NCBI GenBank assembly: GCA_963682025.1
Contig: OY821519.1
Coordinates: 105,570,099-105,634,098, forward strand
Source: Cordilura impudica
Taxonomy: Eukaryota > Arthropoda > Insecta > Diptera > Scathophagidae
Direction of reading: 5' to 3'
DNA: 64,000 nt
Shown here piece after piece: positions 22,316 to 31,929 of this stretch. Under the pieces are notes generated by a model that saw only the letters and a list, made by a program, of their open reading frames with translations, was not told the origin of the DNA and did not search any database. The position numbers and the translations under genes were made by a program. Within the stretch, counting starts at the first letter, position 1. Every line of letters begins with the position of its first letter.

Positions 22316-24912
22316 CCCTCTAGTGCCCAAATTTTTTTTTTTTTTTTTTGAAAAAAAAATTATTTCTAAGTTGATTTTTCGTCAAAAATGATAGTGCCAT
22401 TTAAATTTTTTTTTTATCCCAAGGGATCGCTTCAACGAGGCCGAATTGGTACCCTGCCTACAGGCGGTCATAGGAAAGAAAGCCAAGAAACATCAATGAA
22501 AAAATGTTCGTTCAAGTTGAATTAAAACAAAACAATTTTATTTTATAACATAAAAAATAATAATAATTCATAACAAAAGAAATAAAATAATAGTTTTAAT
22601 AGTTTTTGCTTTTGCTTACATACTTATTTTGAATACAAAAATCTTAAAAATATTCATAAAATAATTACTGTTTGTGATGAAAGTTATAGAAACAGTCTTT
22701 CGAGTTTGAGAAACATAAATTTATATTACATTTTCGGCATATTATTTGAGTTTCCGAAGTGCAGTCTGGAAATTTACAAGTTTTTTTGCCATTTCTATCT
22801 AAAAATTTTGGGAAATGTTCAACACCATCATATCGGACATCAGTCGGTGGCAGAAATGTTTTTGACCCTGAACCTTTTTTGATATTGGCAAGACGCGGGC
22901 GCCCCGCAGCTTTGGGAACTGTAGGATTTTGCGATGTGCAAAGCACTTGTGCAACTTCTGCTCGGAAGTTTGGCAGTTGGTATTTCTTGTCATTGGGGAC
23001 AGTAATGTTGATTCTCTTAAACAAAATGTAAGCATTGACCATAGCTACGTCTACTAAATGAACAAACAAGCGATTTGTGTATTTGTTCGACTTTACCGGA
23101 ATTTTGTAGCGTCCTGTGACTCCATCCATAAGATCGACCCCACCCATATGGCTATTGTATTCATGTATTATGTTTGGGCACGGAATATCAATATATTTTT
23201 TTTTCTGATCGGACAAAACATGGAACGGTGGATTTTGAATCTGTTTGGTTTTGAAAAGGCTTGATGCTAGTCGTACAGCTTTGTTGTCTTTCCAAACTGT
23301 TGTAGAGATATTAACACCGAAAGCAGATCCACATAATTTAGAGGAATATGCTCGTGATCGCTTTTTTAGTTCGTTTTCCGTTGGTAGTTTACAATTCGCG
23401 ATTCGATTACATCGAATAGTTCCCAAAGCAAAAATTCCTCGCGAACGGAGGTAAACTAGTAGCGGTAGTGACGTATAATAATTGTCGAAGTACATGATAT
23501 GGTTTTTAAACTCTAGAACAGTACGTGACAGTCGAACAACCACATTTGATGATCAAAACGGTAGCAAAAACCAAAACGGTAGCAAGAACCAAAAGGATCG
23601 GCCAAAACGAAAATTTTGATTCCCCACTTATGAGGTTTGTCAGGCATATATTGCCGAAGGAAAGTCTTCATTTTCGTTGAACACATCTGCTCATCCACAC
23701 AAATACGTTGTGTCATCGGGACAGATTTAAACTTTTCGTTGAAATGTTCTACAATCGGCCGTATTTTGTATAATGGGTCATGGTCTGGTGAGTTTTTTGG
23801 GGCCATGTTACTATTGTCGTTGAAGTGTATGTTGCTACGTATTTGCTCGAAGCGATTTCTAGACATAGTGTTCTGAATCATTTGGAATGCATATTCGCTC
23901 CAATACTATCGTACGTTTGGATAACAGTATACTGACATAAAAATTAGAATCCCTATATATTGCTTTATTTCTAAATTTGTTGTAGAGAAATAAGTGGCAA
24001 TATTTTTTTGAGCGGAGTATGGAGTATCTAGCTTTTTAAAATCTTCGCCGATTTCGGAGTCACAAAACTCAATCTCAGATTTATCAACCACTATGTTTTT
24101 TTGACGCCATCAATTTTTTTTGAAGATATCTGATTTTGGATCTATATCCACTGCAGATCCATCAAATTTTCCTACGCTATTCAATATATTGTCTTCGTGT
24201 TGAAGACGTTTACGCTTCTGTTGTCGAGGCATAGTAGAAACAACTGAAGATGAGGTACATGGAGATAATAATGATGCACTTTCACTTTCACCAATCTCCG
24301 CAACAAGACCAGACTCTGACATACCTACTATGCGAACAATCGCCATGTTTACATCTTCGTTCAGTAGAAAGTCTGGATCATCAACATCATCATCGCTATC
24401 AAGATCATCATTTTCATCTGCCTCCCCATCAGTTTCATCGTCAAAGGCCACCGTTTCTAACATCATTCGAATCTCTTCATCAGAAAGCGATGATAATTTA
24501 TTTTTTTGTTGACGTTCCATTGCTAACCTATAACCGCCTCTAGACGAGGTGTCTTCTACGTCAAAAGGAAAGCTTAGAAGCATTTTTTTTTTCTTAAACT
24601 TTTTTCGTAAATTTAACACTCACAGCAACACACTTATAATTTTTTTTGTTGAGTTTTGACAACAAATAATACTTTATTTAATAGTTTGTTTTTTGCGTAT
24701 CACACGAAATAATTATTTTCACCGTTTTGCACAAAATTTCAACTTGGACTGTCTCTAACAGCAAACATACGCATCAGAATTCGTTGCAGATGCTACCAAT
24801 CGAAAGTGTGTGATTCCCCAAAATATACAAAAGCAAAAAAAAAAAGAGAAAGGCAGTTAATCCAAAAAATTACGCATTTAACCGTCTAGAGGCGGGCATG
24901 GGCACTAGAGGG
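22316..24912 (-). mobile_element. piggyBac element with TTAA duplications
   Basis: The 13-bp TIR CCCTCTAGTGCCC (22316-22328) is matched perfectly by GGGCACTAGAGGG (24900-24912). TTAA flanks both ends directly (22312-22315 and 24913-24916), which is the piggyBac target-site duplication. An extra inner copy of the motif, CGTCTAGAGGCGGGC, lies next to the right TIR. The 2.6-kb interior carries one minus-strand transposase that is broken by a few lesions. Perfect TIRs and few lesions point to a recent insertion. Confidence 0.96.
22665..24619 (-). pseudogene. piggyBac transposase pseudogene (DDE_Tnp_1_7 type)
   Basis: Catalyses cut-and-paste transposition at TTAA in the family. The likely start is the Met codon at 24520 (MERQQKNKLSSLSDEE); an upstream Met at 24619 is in frame. 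An acidic N-terminus (DDETDGEADENDDLDSDDD) leads into the core. The first catalytic Asp lies in RICVDEQM, the second in MYFDNYYTS (about 23490), and the third in MGGVDLMD (about 23140). The C-terminus is a Cys/His-rich zinc-binding tail from CKFPDC to NFHHK. Two in-frame stops (about 24107 and 23903) and one frameshift near 23540-23590 break it. The frameshift coincides with a perfect-looking 18-bp tandem duplication, CAAAACGGTAGCAAAAAC-type. All three catalytic residues survive, but no complete protein can be made. Confidence 0.92.
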
Positions 24913-25249
24913 TTAACTTATATGTTTAACACATATTGTACATTGATTTTATCATTCTGCATTTCTCCTCCATATGAACTATAATTAAGCGAAAATTCAC
25001 ACTCCTCCGTACGCCCATTTTGTTTAAAAAAATGGAGATTTACCTTCACGTATTAATATAGGAATTTCTCATATCTCATAATATTAAATACAGTAATAAT
25101 AGCAGGATCTAGGGCCTTTTTACAACCTTAAAATAGTCATTTTTTGTAGCAAAATATTGAATGTAATTTGGAGGGAGGAAATCAGTTTGACACTATCAGC
25201 ATACAAGAGACTTTTAGCATGTTGAATAACGGGAGGTAGATCTCCTTCT

Positions 25250-26755
25250 TTGTGCAACGCCTAAATACACTTAGATTTTTTTATAGACAGCCTTTCTAAA
25301 TTCATGCCGTTGAGATCTATTCGCCAAATAAATTTTTAATCAGAAAACTAAAGACTCACTGAAACCCATAGAGTTCGATTTCTAAAACAATTAGTCATGA
25401 TTCAACTTACCAACGGCTTTACAAAAGTCGGCATTAACTACTCTGATTTGCATGCGTTCTCTATATCCATCATTTATAATTGTAGTTAGTTCCAGGACTT
25501 TGATGATTGTAGAACGAGATTTGGGAAAGCCGTGTTGATATAGGGAAGGTAAGAACAACACTTGATGATTGAGTTTCAAATTATTCAGGCTCAAGATCAA
25601 ATGTTTTTACTTCAAATAAAGCAAAAACAATTGCACATTTGTTTTAAAAAAATTGATCTATATTCTGCATGACAGGTTATACAGCTGTTTCGGGAAGAGT
25701 CAAAAACCGTCATTTGAAGCAAAAACATTTTATTTGAAGTAAAAACATTTGATCTAGAGCCTGAATAATTTCAAACTCATTCATTAAAATGATAAAGATC
25801 GAAAACAAGATTTTTTTATTTTTATAAAAAATAATAAAATTAAAAATACGGAGGGCACGCCGTTAACGCTAAATGTAAGTTTAATAAAAAAAATTGTTTT
25901 TCTTGTTTTTTCAATACAAAAACAAACATGTATATTGTGGTACGCAATGTGTACTCATATACAAATATATTTGTTTCAAAGTTGTTTTATATTTTAGTTT
26001 GTTATATTGGAGGAGGCCTAAATAGTATAACTCTTTGCTTGAATTCTCATTTAGTTGTTTTCAGCAAATGTATATGAATTTAGCCTTTTACCAAACAAAT
26101 TTCTACTGCTTTTGGTTACTGATGAGGGTTGGTGGCTCTTTCCGAAACAGCTGTATAACCTGTCATGCAGAATATAGGTCAATTTTTTTAAAGAAATGTG
26201 CATTTGTTTTTGCTGTATTTGAAGTAAAAACATTTGATCTTGAGCCTGAGTAATTTCAAACTCAATCATTAAAATGATAAAGATCGAAAATAAGTTTTTT
26301 TTTTTTTATTTTTATAAAAAATAATAAAATTAATAACACTTGATGAGATAGCGGGTCTAATATAAATTTTTCTAGAAGTATGTTGATTGCACTCAATTTT
26401 GAGATGCCTCTATAGGTAGCTACATTTATCTTATTGCCAGATTTGTATAAAGGGATAATATAATATTTCTTTCATAGAGATGGTAAACATACAAGACACA
26501 AGGACTGATTAAAAAAAATTGATGTTGGATACGACTGGGAGTCAGCACAGTGTTTAAGAACATAATTTGGTATACCATCAGGACCAGTATCAAAAGAATT
26601 CTTCAATGTTTTCATATCACCCAAAACTGTGATGTTGTTAAGGGAATTTACAGTTATTATTGAAAAAGCTTAGGACATTTCAAAATTTTCTCTAGAATGA
26701 CATCGGTCTTCAGTAAAAGTAATGGGATCAGATTGATACAACGAGATATCTTTAA
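25250..26755 (-). pseudogene. LINE reverse transcriptase relic split by an insertion
   Basis: Non-LTR retrotransposons copy their RNA into a nicked target with this enzyme. Read on the minus strand, the upstream part (26755-26335) gives NSFDTGPDGIPNYVLKHCAD and IIPLYKSGNK, then TYRGISKLSA, which are the early reverse transcriptase blocks. The downstream part (25568-25250) gives LYQHGFPKSRSTI, the catalytic-Asp block RVVNADFCKAVGKLNHD, then GFSESLVF. The two parts join in sense if 25569-26334 is removed. Stops and frameshifts are present in both parts. The endonuclease, the YADD block and the 3' end are absent. A jockey-like group is likely. Confidence 0.8.
25569..26334. mobile_element. Insertion with 12-bp target duplication and inverted arms
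   Basis: The word AACACTTGATGA occurs at 25557-25568 and 26335-26346, exactly at the break in the LINE reading frame, so it is the target-site duplication. The insert is 766 bp. Its first ~135 bp are the near-perfect inverse of about 26142-26270, sharing CAGGCTCAAGATCAAATG and CTATATTCTGCATGACAGG. A second, direct copy of the right-arm end (AAAATGATAAAGATCGAAAA followed by a T-run) lies at about 25735-25850. A duplication of 12 bp is more like a retroposon than a DNA transposon; the inverted arms are more like a foldback element. No coding sequence was found, so the class is open. Confidence 0.72.
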
Positions 26756-26889
26756 ATAGTAAATGATATCCAATGTACAAAAATATTTAAGTGCTTCAAA
26801 AGCTAATAAAAATAGCTGTCAATTTTTACAAATTTGTGCATTTTAGCGCTCATAGTTTCATTTTAATTTAGCATCGGTGGTATGAGATA

Positions 26890-27638
26890 TCTGTGGATTT
26901 CTGGAATAACCGCGTATGTCCATTTTTGTCAGTTTTGAGTTAACGATGCCAAATATATTAATTTTTAACGCTCTTTACATGTGTTAAATTTTTTAAAAAA
27001 AATATTGAACATTTCTGAGTTTTTTTCTTTAAATAACAACGTAACTTAAATGTTTATTAAATTAATTTGCAGCACTAACGATGTATGTCAACCTACGTTT
27101 GATCGCTGACAAATTATTTTCTCAGAAAACGACACATACCGACATACGTTCTTATTAATGAAAAAAAATGCAAAATAATTTTGGATTAGTTTTCAGTTTA
27201 TAACCACTTATAAAAACTTGTGTGTTTATTTCTGTTATTTTTTATCACTATTATTCTTGATACGTTGTTATATTCTCATTCCAAGTCCCGTTAACTTTTT
27301 GTTGACTAACAAAAAAATCCATTTTTCAAGCAACAACAACTTATGTCTTATGTTTTCTTTTTCAAAGAAAACGACGTTTGTCGACATAAGTTGTTTTATC
27401 TGTACACACTTTAAGTGTTATTTACATATTGTTTTTTCGTCCTTCTCTAGGATCAATTCCTCAGAAAATTTTTGACTCAAAATTTTTTATAAAGTATTTA
27501 TTGCCCATATCTACAGGACTGTTAAATAAAAAGCTTTAAAAACTTTATATCGCGCCCATAATTTCAAATATAACGATTTTTGGGTCCCCTCAACATTTTG
27601 ATTTTATGACATACGCGGTTTTTCTAGAAAACCACAGA
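26890..27638. mobile_element. TIR element at a TA target, non-coding
   Basis: The left end, TCTGTGGATTTCTGGAATAA then CCGCGTATGTC, is the inverse of the right end, GACATACGCGGTTTTTCTAG then AAAACCACAGA, with few mismatches over about 33 bp. TA flanks both sides (26888-26889 and 27639-27640), as in Tc1/mariner-type insertions. The 749-bp interior has a smaller inverted repeat (ACAACTTATGTC near 27340 and GACATAAGTTGT near 27384) and no convincing protein. It is probably non-autonomous. Confidence 0.65.
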
Positions 27639-27640
27639 TA

Positions 27641-28714
27641 TACAGCCTATATTAAAGCTGCTACAGTTGTAAGTACTCGATTGAATAAAATTCATACACA
27701 GACATTTCCGGTTGGAAAGTTATAAGACATGCCAATATATTAGCCAGGTTAACGAATGTTATCTCACTGTGAAGCAGCTATGATATAAAAAATTTTAAAA
27801 ACGACATTTGTTCAATTTCTGATTAGAATATCTCAAAAACGTGACGTATTATGGAAACTCATTCTACAAAATTTGTTTAATTTTAGAGACTAAAGCTGAA
27901 ACTAGGGATAAAGAGGTAACTTCATGCATGTGGTACATGAAATACTATACATACTGATGTTATTATTATGACGCATTAATATAATTCCTAATTTTAGCAG
28001 ATCCCAATTACTTATTTTGGTAATAGTTAATTGTGACATTTTTAATATCATTTAAAATGAGTTATTTTAATGCTACAAAACTGTGGTAACTGATACTTTG
28101 GAATTAATGAAAAAAATGGTAATGAATGACTTTTATATTCTTCTTCAAGTTGCGGTGGTAGTGTGTGTATTAAATCTTCATACAAAAAAAAAAACAAAAA
28201 AACAGCAACAACAATAAATAACATTTGTGAATGTTGCTTTGTATATATTCAAATAACCAATTTATTTTGAAGTACTTCACTTTTTTATTTTTTTTTTTTG
28301 TTGGGTAATATTTCAAACTTTCAAACGTATGCTTAATACATACATACATATGGCATAGTCATAAGACTCATACGTCTCAGTAACGCGTTACACATTGAGG
28401 AGTTTCCATATAAAATGAAATAAATATATAAGCATCACTGCTCCACCTTAATAAACTTAAAAGTCATCATCTATATTTCTCGATGGTATATCTTAAAGCT
28501 GGTATTTCATAAAATTCAAATACAAGTGTATGGTGTTGCTGATTGTCTTTTCTATTCTTGTGCTAAATTTCATTAGTAAGTTTATATTGGTTGCTGAGTT
28601 ATAAATAAGAAGTCTTGTAAATTGGAAATTTTAATATATATACAAATATATATGTGTGTGTATATGAGTTTGGTTTTCCAATTCATTTTGCATTCGATAA
28701 AAGCTTTAAAATAA
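27641..28714. other. AT-rich stretch with no recognised feature
   Basis: Homopolymer and simple repeats occur (A-run near 28182-28203, T-run near 28284-28300, TATGTG near 28640-28660). No gene or repeat family was recognised. Confidence 0.5.
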
Positions 28715-28817
28715 ACAAGTACGGAAATTATAGTTATTCTAGACTGACTATAGGAAAGCTATATAATGATATTGAAAATATGCATAAACAGAACTTGAGT
28801 AGCACTGTTATTATTTT
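28715..28817 (+). repeat. Family A repeat, decayed head fragment
   Basis: ACAAGTACGGAAATTATAG with a mutated palindrome (TTCTAGACTGACTATA), then ATGCATAAACAGAACTTGAG. It ends where a DINE-1-like end begins. Confidence 0.7.
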
Positions 28818-28965
28818 TATACCCTCCACACGTCAGTGGCAGAGGGTATATATAGGTTTGTCATTCCATTTGTAACGCATCGAAAAACTAATTTCCGACC
28901 CCATAAAGTATATATATTCCTGATCCTTATCACTAGAGTCGATATAGCGATGTCCGTCTGTCCAA
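28818..28965 (+). mobile_element. DINE-1/Helentron-like 5' fragment
   Basis: The inverted motifs TATACCCTC (28818-28826) and GAGGGTATA (28842-28850) are followed by TTTCCGACCCCATAAAGTAT, ATATATTCCTGATCC, AGTCGATATAGCGATGTCCG and TCTGTCC. From known fly repeats, this order is that of the 5' end of DINE-1-type non-autonomous Helentrons up to the GTCY microsatellite. The rest of the element is missing. This is the best taxonomic clue in the window. Confidence 0.8.
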
Positions 28966-29029
28966 CGTGGTCCTATAAAAATTTGGCCAAAGTATCAAAG
29001 ATCTACAACCAATTATATTTGAATATATC

Positions 29030-29485
29030 ATAAAAATTTTACCATATATAGGAAGCATGGTTCGAGAAGAGAAAATGATCCACATGATGTCTTTAAGGCC
29101 AAGAAAATAAGGACATTTTGAAAAGATCTCCCAACACATCTGGTAGAAAAGCACGAAACCAAGGCTTGAAAACATACAAAGTGCAAAAAGGTGCAGACAG
29201 GCACTTTTCAAAAAATTTTGAAGCCAAAAGCAGAGCAGGGAAATCGAAATCACGTTTAAAAAAAATACTCATGCTGCATAATGGGCGACGAAACGTAAGT
29301 ATTGGCAGATTTTTGGTAGCTGCCGGATAAAAATGTTTATGTTGCTATTGCTCGAAGAAATGTTAAGGATAACTTTACCAACCAAAAAATTCAAAGTTTG
29401 GGAATATGCAGTTCCAACAAAATAAGCAAATCCTTTGTTACAGCGCACAGCCCTCATGGACAAAAATCAGGTATCGTAAAAATTA
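29030..29485 (+). pseudogene. Tc1/mariner-like transposase relic, N-terminal and central parts
   Basis: Near 29120-29200 the plus strand reads RSPNTSGRKARNQGLKTYKVQK, the second helix-turn-helix of Tc1/mariner transposases and the linker after it. Further on come LMLHNGRRNVSIGRFLVA (29270-29325) and, near 29385, KKFKVWEYAVPTK, which matches the usual KKFLVWQ-type block. Frameshifts separate these pieces and the catalytic acids cannot be read. The same family has a relic at 55620-56165, which shares ATACTCRTGCTGC and GTATTGGCAGATTTTTGG-like words. Confidence 0.72.
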
Positions 29486-29512
29486 TTCCGTTTTTCATAA
29501 AAGTCAGATGAA

Positions 29513-29723
29513 AACAGTTGTTTTTTGATTTTTATTTTTTCGAGCAAAAATAACATTAATTTTTTAGTTTTTAATTTTTTCGAACAAATATAACAGTTAT
29601 AGTTTGATTTTTATTTTTTCAAACAAAAGTAACAGTTATTTTTTGATTTTCATTTTTTCAAACAAAAATAGCAGTTATTTTTTATTTTTATTTTTTCAAG
29701 CAAAAAGAACAGTTATTTTTTTT
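29513..29723 (+). repeat. ~40-bp minisatellite, left array
   Basis: About five units, each of the form CAGTTATTTTTTGATTTTTA followed by TTTTTTCRARCAAAAATAA, with small length changes. The same unit occurs in the opposite orientation at 30349-30512. Confidence 0.85.
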
Positions 29724-29811
29724 AGATAGAAATTGTTTATTCAATCCAATATTTCGAACTTTTTAGCTGTGCAGTTGTTCCGTCTGGATCATTTTTTTTT
29801 GAGTAATGCTC

Positions 29812-30050
29812 ATTTAAAGTTGCTACTAACACACATAAAAAACGTACTGTGTCTCTGCTTATTATAACTAAAACGCTATAAGTTGTGAATTTGATAAATT
29901 GATTAGCATACCTTTAGGCTCCTTGTTTAATTGTGAATTGGCTAAAATTGATTAGCATACCTTTATGCTCTTATAATACTATCTTTTAAGTGAAAAAATA
30001 AAATTTTCTAGAATTTGCACTCGAATTTCGAGGGCTGTGCTCTGCTGGTA
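29812..30050 (-). repeat. Family B repeat, minus-strand partial copy
   Basis: Ends on the plus strand with TAGAATTTGCACTCGAATTTC and GAGGGCTGTGCTCTGCTGG, the inverse of the family B head. Inside, ATTGATTAGCATACCTTTA occurs twice (about 29899 and 29948), a local duplication. The tail third of the unit is absent. Confidence 0.8.
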
Positions 30051-30320
30051 ATAATAAATGACAATGTTCGCAAAGCTTTTCATGAAATTGATAACTATAC
30101 AGAAAAACGAATCGATGTCGATGAGGATTTGATGGAATACTAGACTGGCATCTAGACTGCTAGACTGGCATCTGTTGTGCATTGTGTTGCTGTGACACAA
30201 GTTAGCATAGAGAAATCCTTTTCAGCCCTCAAACTGATTCTAGGAGAGCTGTGGTACAATTTGTCAATGGAAAATTTGGAAGCACTAATATTAGTAAAGC
30301 GAAATTCTGACGTTTAAAAT
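30051..30320 (+). pseudogene. hAT transposase C-terminal relic
   Basis: Near 30196-30318 the frame reads VTQVSIEKSFSALKLILGEL and then WYNLSMENLEALILVKRNSD to a stop. This matches the C-terminal dimerisation (Dimer_Tnp_hAT) region of hAT transposases. The preceding 130 bp read DNVRKAFHEIDNYTEKRIDV in the same general region, broken by a stop and a local duplication of CTAGACTGGCATCT. The RNase H-like core is missing. It lies between two inverted minisatellite arrays. Confidence 0.82.
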
Positions 30321-30348
30321 TTACCTGATATTAGCATTGATATTGGCT

Positions 30349-30512
30349 TGAAAAAATAAAAAATAACTGTTATTTTTGCTTGAAAAAATAAAAATCGCAA
30401 AATAATTGTTATTTTTGCTTAAAAAAATAAAAATCAAAAAATAATTGTTATTTTTGTTTAAAAAAAAATCAAAAAATAACTATTATTTTTGCTCGAAAAA
30501 AAAAATCAAAAC
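30349..30512 (-). repeat. ~40-bp minisatellite, right array, inverted
   Basis: About four units of AAAAATAAAAATCAAAAAAT, AATTGTTATTTTTGCTT-type. They are the reverse complement of the units at 29513-29723. A single degenerate unit also appears near 30615-30636. Confidence 0.85.
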
Positions 30513-30913
30513 TTTAATAATCAATAAATTTTATCATAGAGTAGTTCATAGGGATGAATATGGTATACTTGAATGAGTTTTCCGACATTTACTTCAATAT
30601 GCCTCTTTTAAAATTTAAAAATAACTGTTATTTTCGGCCCTTGACAAAAATATAAAAAAAATATTGTCTCAGATTATGATGAAACATATTACATTTGATA
30701 GACAGTAAAGTGTCTCATATGAATATAAAATAATTGTTTTGGCTTCATTCCCTTTTATGTCGCAAGAGGGCACCATACTCAGAGAATTTTAAGCTAAAAT
30801 GAATGAACAAAAAAATGGTTTTTAAATGGTGTGCGAAAATAATTGTCAAAAATCTATTTATGTAAATTCAATTTGAAATTTTCTTAATTACCTTGAAATA
30901 CTTGGACTAGATA
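30513..30913. other. Gene-free spacer
   Basis: Nothing recognised besides the stray minisatellite unit near 30615. Confidence 0.5.
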
Positions 30914-31649
30914 ACAAGCAAAAAAATTATGGTCGGTCTAGAACGACTTTACGATACCCTATACCATGATTTAGAGACCCTATCTCTTTGGTCCAACTAA
31001 ATGTATGTAGAAAATAAGCATAAACCAAATTTGAGTGACATTATTAATTTTTCTGGCTGCATGTATAAAAAAATTGACCGATCCTGAGCATATTTAGTAA
31101 AGTCATTTATATTTTGAAAAAATATATACAAACCAAATTTGAGAAAAATCTGTGCAAAATTTTTGTTTTTTTTTATAGATTTAAGTGAAAATAGGGAAGC
31201 AGCTTTATGTTGGAGCTATCACAAAGAACTGTCGTATGTGGTTTATTTTTGGACAACTGATAAATGAATGAAATAAACATACGCAAACCCAAATCAATAT
31301 GATAACTTGGATCTAATGGGAATTAAAGTCGATTTCATAGGGTCATTTGTATGTGGACTAGGTCTAATCATGGACTGAATTTCACCAATTTCAATAGCGT
31401 TCATCCTGTGGCCGAAATTTCATTAATATATATTTATATCTGCTAACTGCAGTTTGATTACAAGGTTTACATGGACACACAGATAGATGGACGGACAGAC
31501 GTGCAGACGGACAGACGGACGGACGGACATTGCTAAATCGACTCGGAAAGTGATTCTGAGTCAGTCGGTATAACAAAAGATGGGTCCAGGTCCAATAGTT
31601 TTGGTAGTTACAAACAGCAGCACAATACCACATAGTGGTATTGGGTATA
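30914..31649 (+). repeat. Family A repeat, diverged full-length copy
   Basis: Head ACAAGCAAAAAAATTATGG with a mutated palindrome (GGTCTAGAACGACT). The body has deletions, the microsatellite is mixed GACGGACAGACG (31487-31530), and the tail is CCACATAGTGGTATTGGGTATA. It is clearly older than the copies at 15.4, 18.1 and 20.1 kb. Confidence 0.85.
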
Positions 31650-31929
31650 AAAATGGTGTTTTTAGTATATGTTTTTAATAAAATCAATTTTTATTATTTC
31701 GAAAAGATTATCTTTTTCGTTGGAAATCCAATAACCCCAAAAGTTTGATGGAGTACGAAAAAAATTCTAAAGTCTATTCTTTATTCAATTTTTGGTAAGT
31801 AATAGCGTTATCTAATCGACTTGAGAAAGTGCCTACTTTTGCCACAACTTAAAAAAAAAAACTATTTAAAAAAATTACTAAATTTGTGTTTTTTACTAAA
31901 ATTGCATGCATTTAACATTATAACATATA

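Noticed and set aside
24250..24543. Plus-strand His/Gln/Ser-rich frames at 24250-24543 and 24330-24512
   Set aside because: They are antisense to the acidic N-terminus of the piggyBac transposase.
29513..30512. CRISPR-like arrangement of repeats
   Set aside because: The units are AT-rich direct tandem repeats without unique spacers and occur in two opposite orientations; the context is eukaryotic transposons.
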